The translations under genes and the position numbers were made by a program. A stretch of 64,000 nt of DNA. Origin: Berghia stephanieae. Its lineage: Eukaryota > Mollusca > Gastropoda > Nudibranchia > Aeolidiidae. The notes under the pieces were generated by a model. That model did no database searches. It saw nothing but the letters and a program-made list of their open reading frames with translations, and was not told the DNA's origin. The DNA is taken from assembly GCA_034508935.3 (NCBI GenBank), contig CM067448.1:50141024-50205023 (forward strand), given 5' to 3'. Below, one piece after another: positions 63,292 to 64,000 of this stretch (its first letter is position 1; every line of letters begins with the position of its first letter).

Positions 63292-63904
63292 TGAAGAGTG
63301 GTTTTTCCCAAAACTCCCTTACTCCGATCCCCCCCCCCCCCCCCCCCCCCGCCTCCCCCACATTTCTTTTTTAGATATTGAGGATTATTTCCCCTAAATG
63401 TCTCATTCGGACTACATTTTATCATATTATAAATTCAAATTTAAAACACAAAATCTAAAAAAAAATCTATGTCGACTGATGCTTATAATAAAATGTATCA
63501 TTCTCAATTTATCTCATGGATGGAAAATCTCAAAAATTAAAAAATCCACTGAACGAGTTTTGGAAAAGCCTTCAATTTGTTCCTGATTTCTTCCGATCCT
63601 TTCCTCCCCCTCTCCCTCCCCCCCCCCCCCCCCCCCGATAGCATCATACAGGACTCGATGGTGCCCGATACTGTCATGTTTAATTGAATACAGGGTCAGA
63701 GAGACGGCCGCGGGTTTATGTCAGTTTGAATTAAACAGGGGACAGGGAAACGAGCGGACTGGAGATTGGTACCACGATAAAATTTAAAACCACCACAAAG
63801 TTATCCCTCTCAAACAGAGGTATTATGATAAATATGCAGTACTCTATAAAAAACAAAACAACCCCCCCCCCCCCAAAAAAAAAAAAAAATAAAATAAAAC
63901 AAAA
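63292..63904. other. no recognised gene; three poly-C runs
   Basis: C runs at about 63331-63350, 63618-63636 and 63861-63874. The 62-residue frame at 63398 has no motif. Confidence 0.55.
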
Positions 63905-64000
63905 TAAAACACACGATTTTATGAATTTGGCCAGAAAAATTGGCCTTCAAATTGACATGAATCTGTTTACAGTGAGCCTCATCTTGGCAAAACTCTCAAA
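63905..64000 (+). mobile_element. MITE-M left arm, cut by window end
   Basis: TTTGGCCAGAAAAATTGGCC and GAGCCTCATCTTGGCAAAAC match the MITE-M arms. Confidence 0.6.

Overview
This 64 kb window is from an AT-rich animal genome, most likely a marine invertebrate; I cannot resolve the phylum. The evidence is five tRNA-derived SINE families, several truncated LINEs with metazoan-type reverse transcriptases, many short inverted-repeat elements (MITEs) and very long microsatellites. I recognise no host protein-coding gene, no tRNA or rRNA gene and no CRISPR array. Almost every long open frame is a LINE remnant or the translation of a simple repeat, so the window reads as intergenic or deep intronic DNA built from layered insertions. 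Family letters used here (SINE-A, MITE-E and so on) are local labels, not database names. || Layout. 1-12 kb: LINE 3' ends, SINE-A/B/C/D copies and MITE-E, H, I, K, M, N, P. 12-24 kb: a LINE end with a (TAC)n tail, doubly invaded MITE-K copies, large (ATC)n, (ACC)n, (CT)n, (CTAT)n and (CA)n tracts, and two copies of a 520 bp repeat (F). 24-34 kb: a 5'-truncated L2/CR1-type LINE with an open reverse transcriptase frame inside (CTT)n, several SINEs, an F copy carrying a LINE end with a perfect 12-bp target duplication, and a SINE-A inside a SINE-B. 34-44.5 kb: the densest MITE zone, with MITE-E copies in G, O and in other E copies, including a 139-bp tandem array. 45.6-51.8 kb: a 6.25 kb element with two 651-bp LTRs and a 4-bp target duplication, with no recognisable gag or pol, sitting inside an F copy. 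53-57 kb: a long (AG)n tract and a LINE on the minus strand with a perfect 9-bp target duplication. 57-64 kb: more E, SINE-A, SINE-J (one with a 32-bp minisatellite in its middle), G, H and homopolymer C tracts. || How the parts relate. SINE-A heads carry A- and B-box promoter motifs; their 3' ends resemble L2-like LINE tails, which suggests borrowed retrotransposition machinery. MITE-E (about 185 bp, ends GATAG/CTATC) repeatedly sits in TATA and is flanked by TATA on both sides. The target can be reconstructed where E has entered E, and E twice occupies the same TATA inside a MITE-G end. Four otherwise unrelated MITE families (E, G, H, I) all carry the palindrome TGACGTCA. LINE ends finish in (GAA)n, (ATT)n, (TAC)n or ATG-rich tails, which may have seeded some trinucleotide arrays. 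All identities are by eye; no database search was run.
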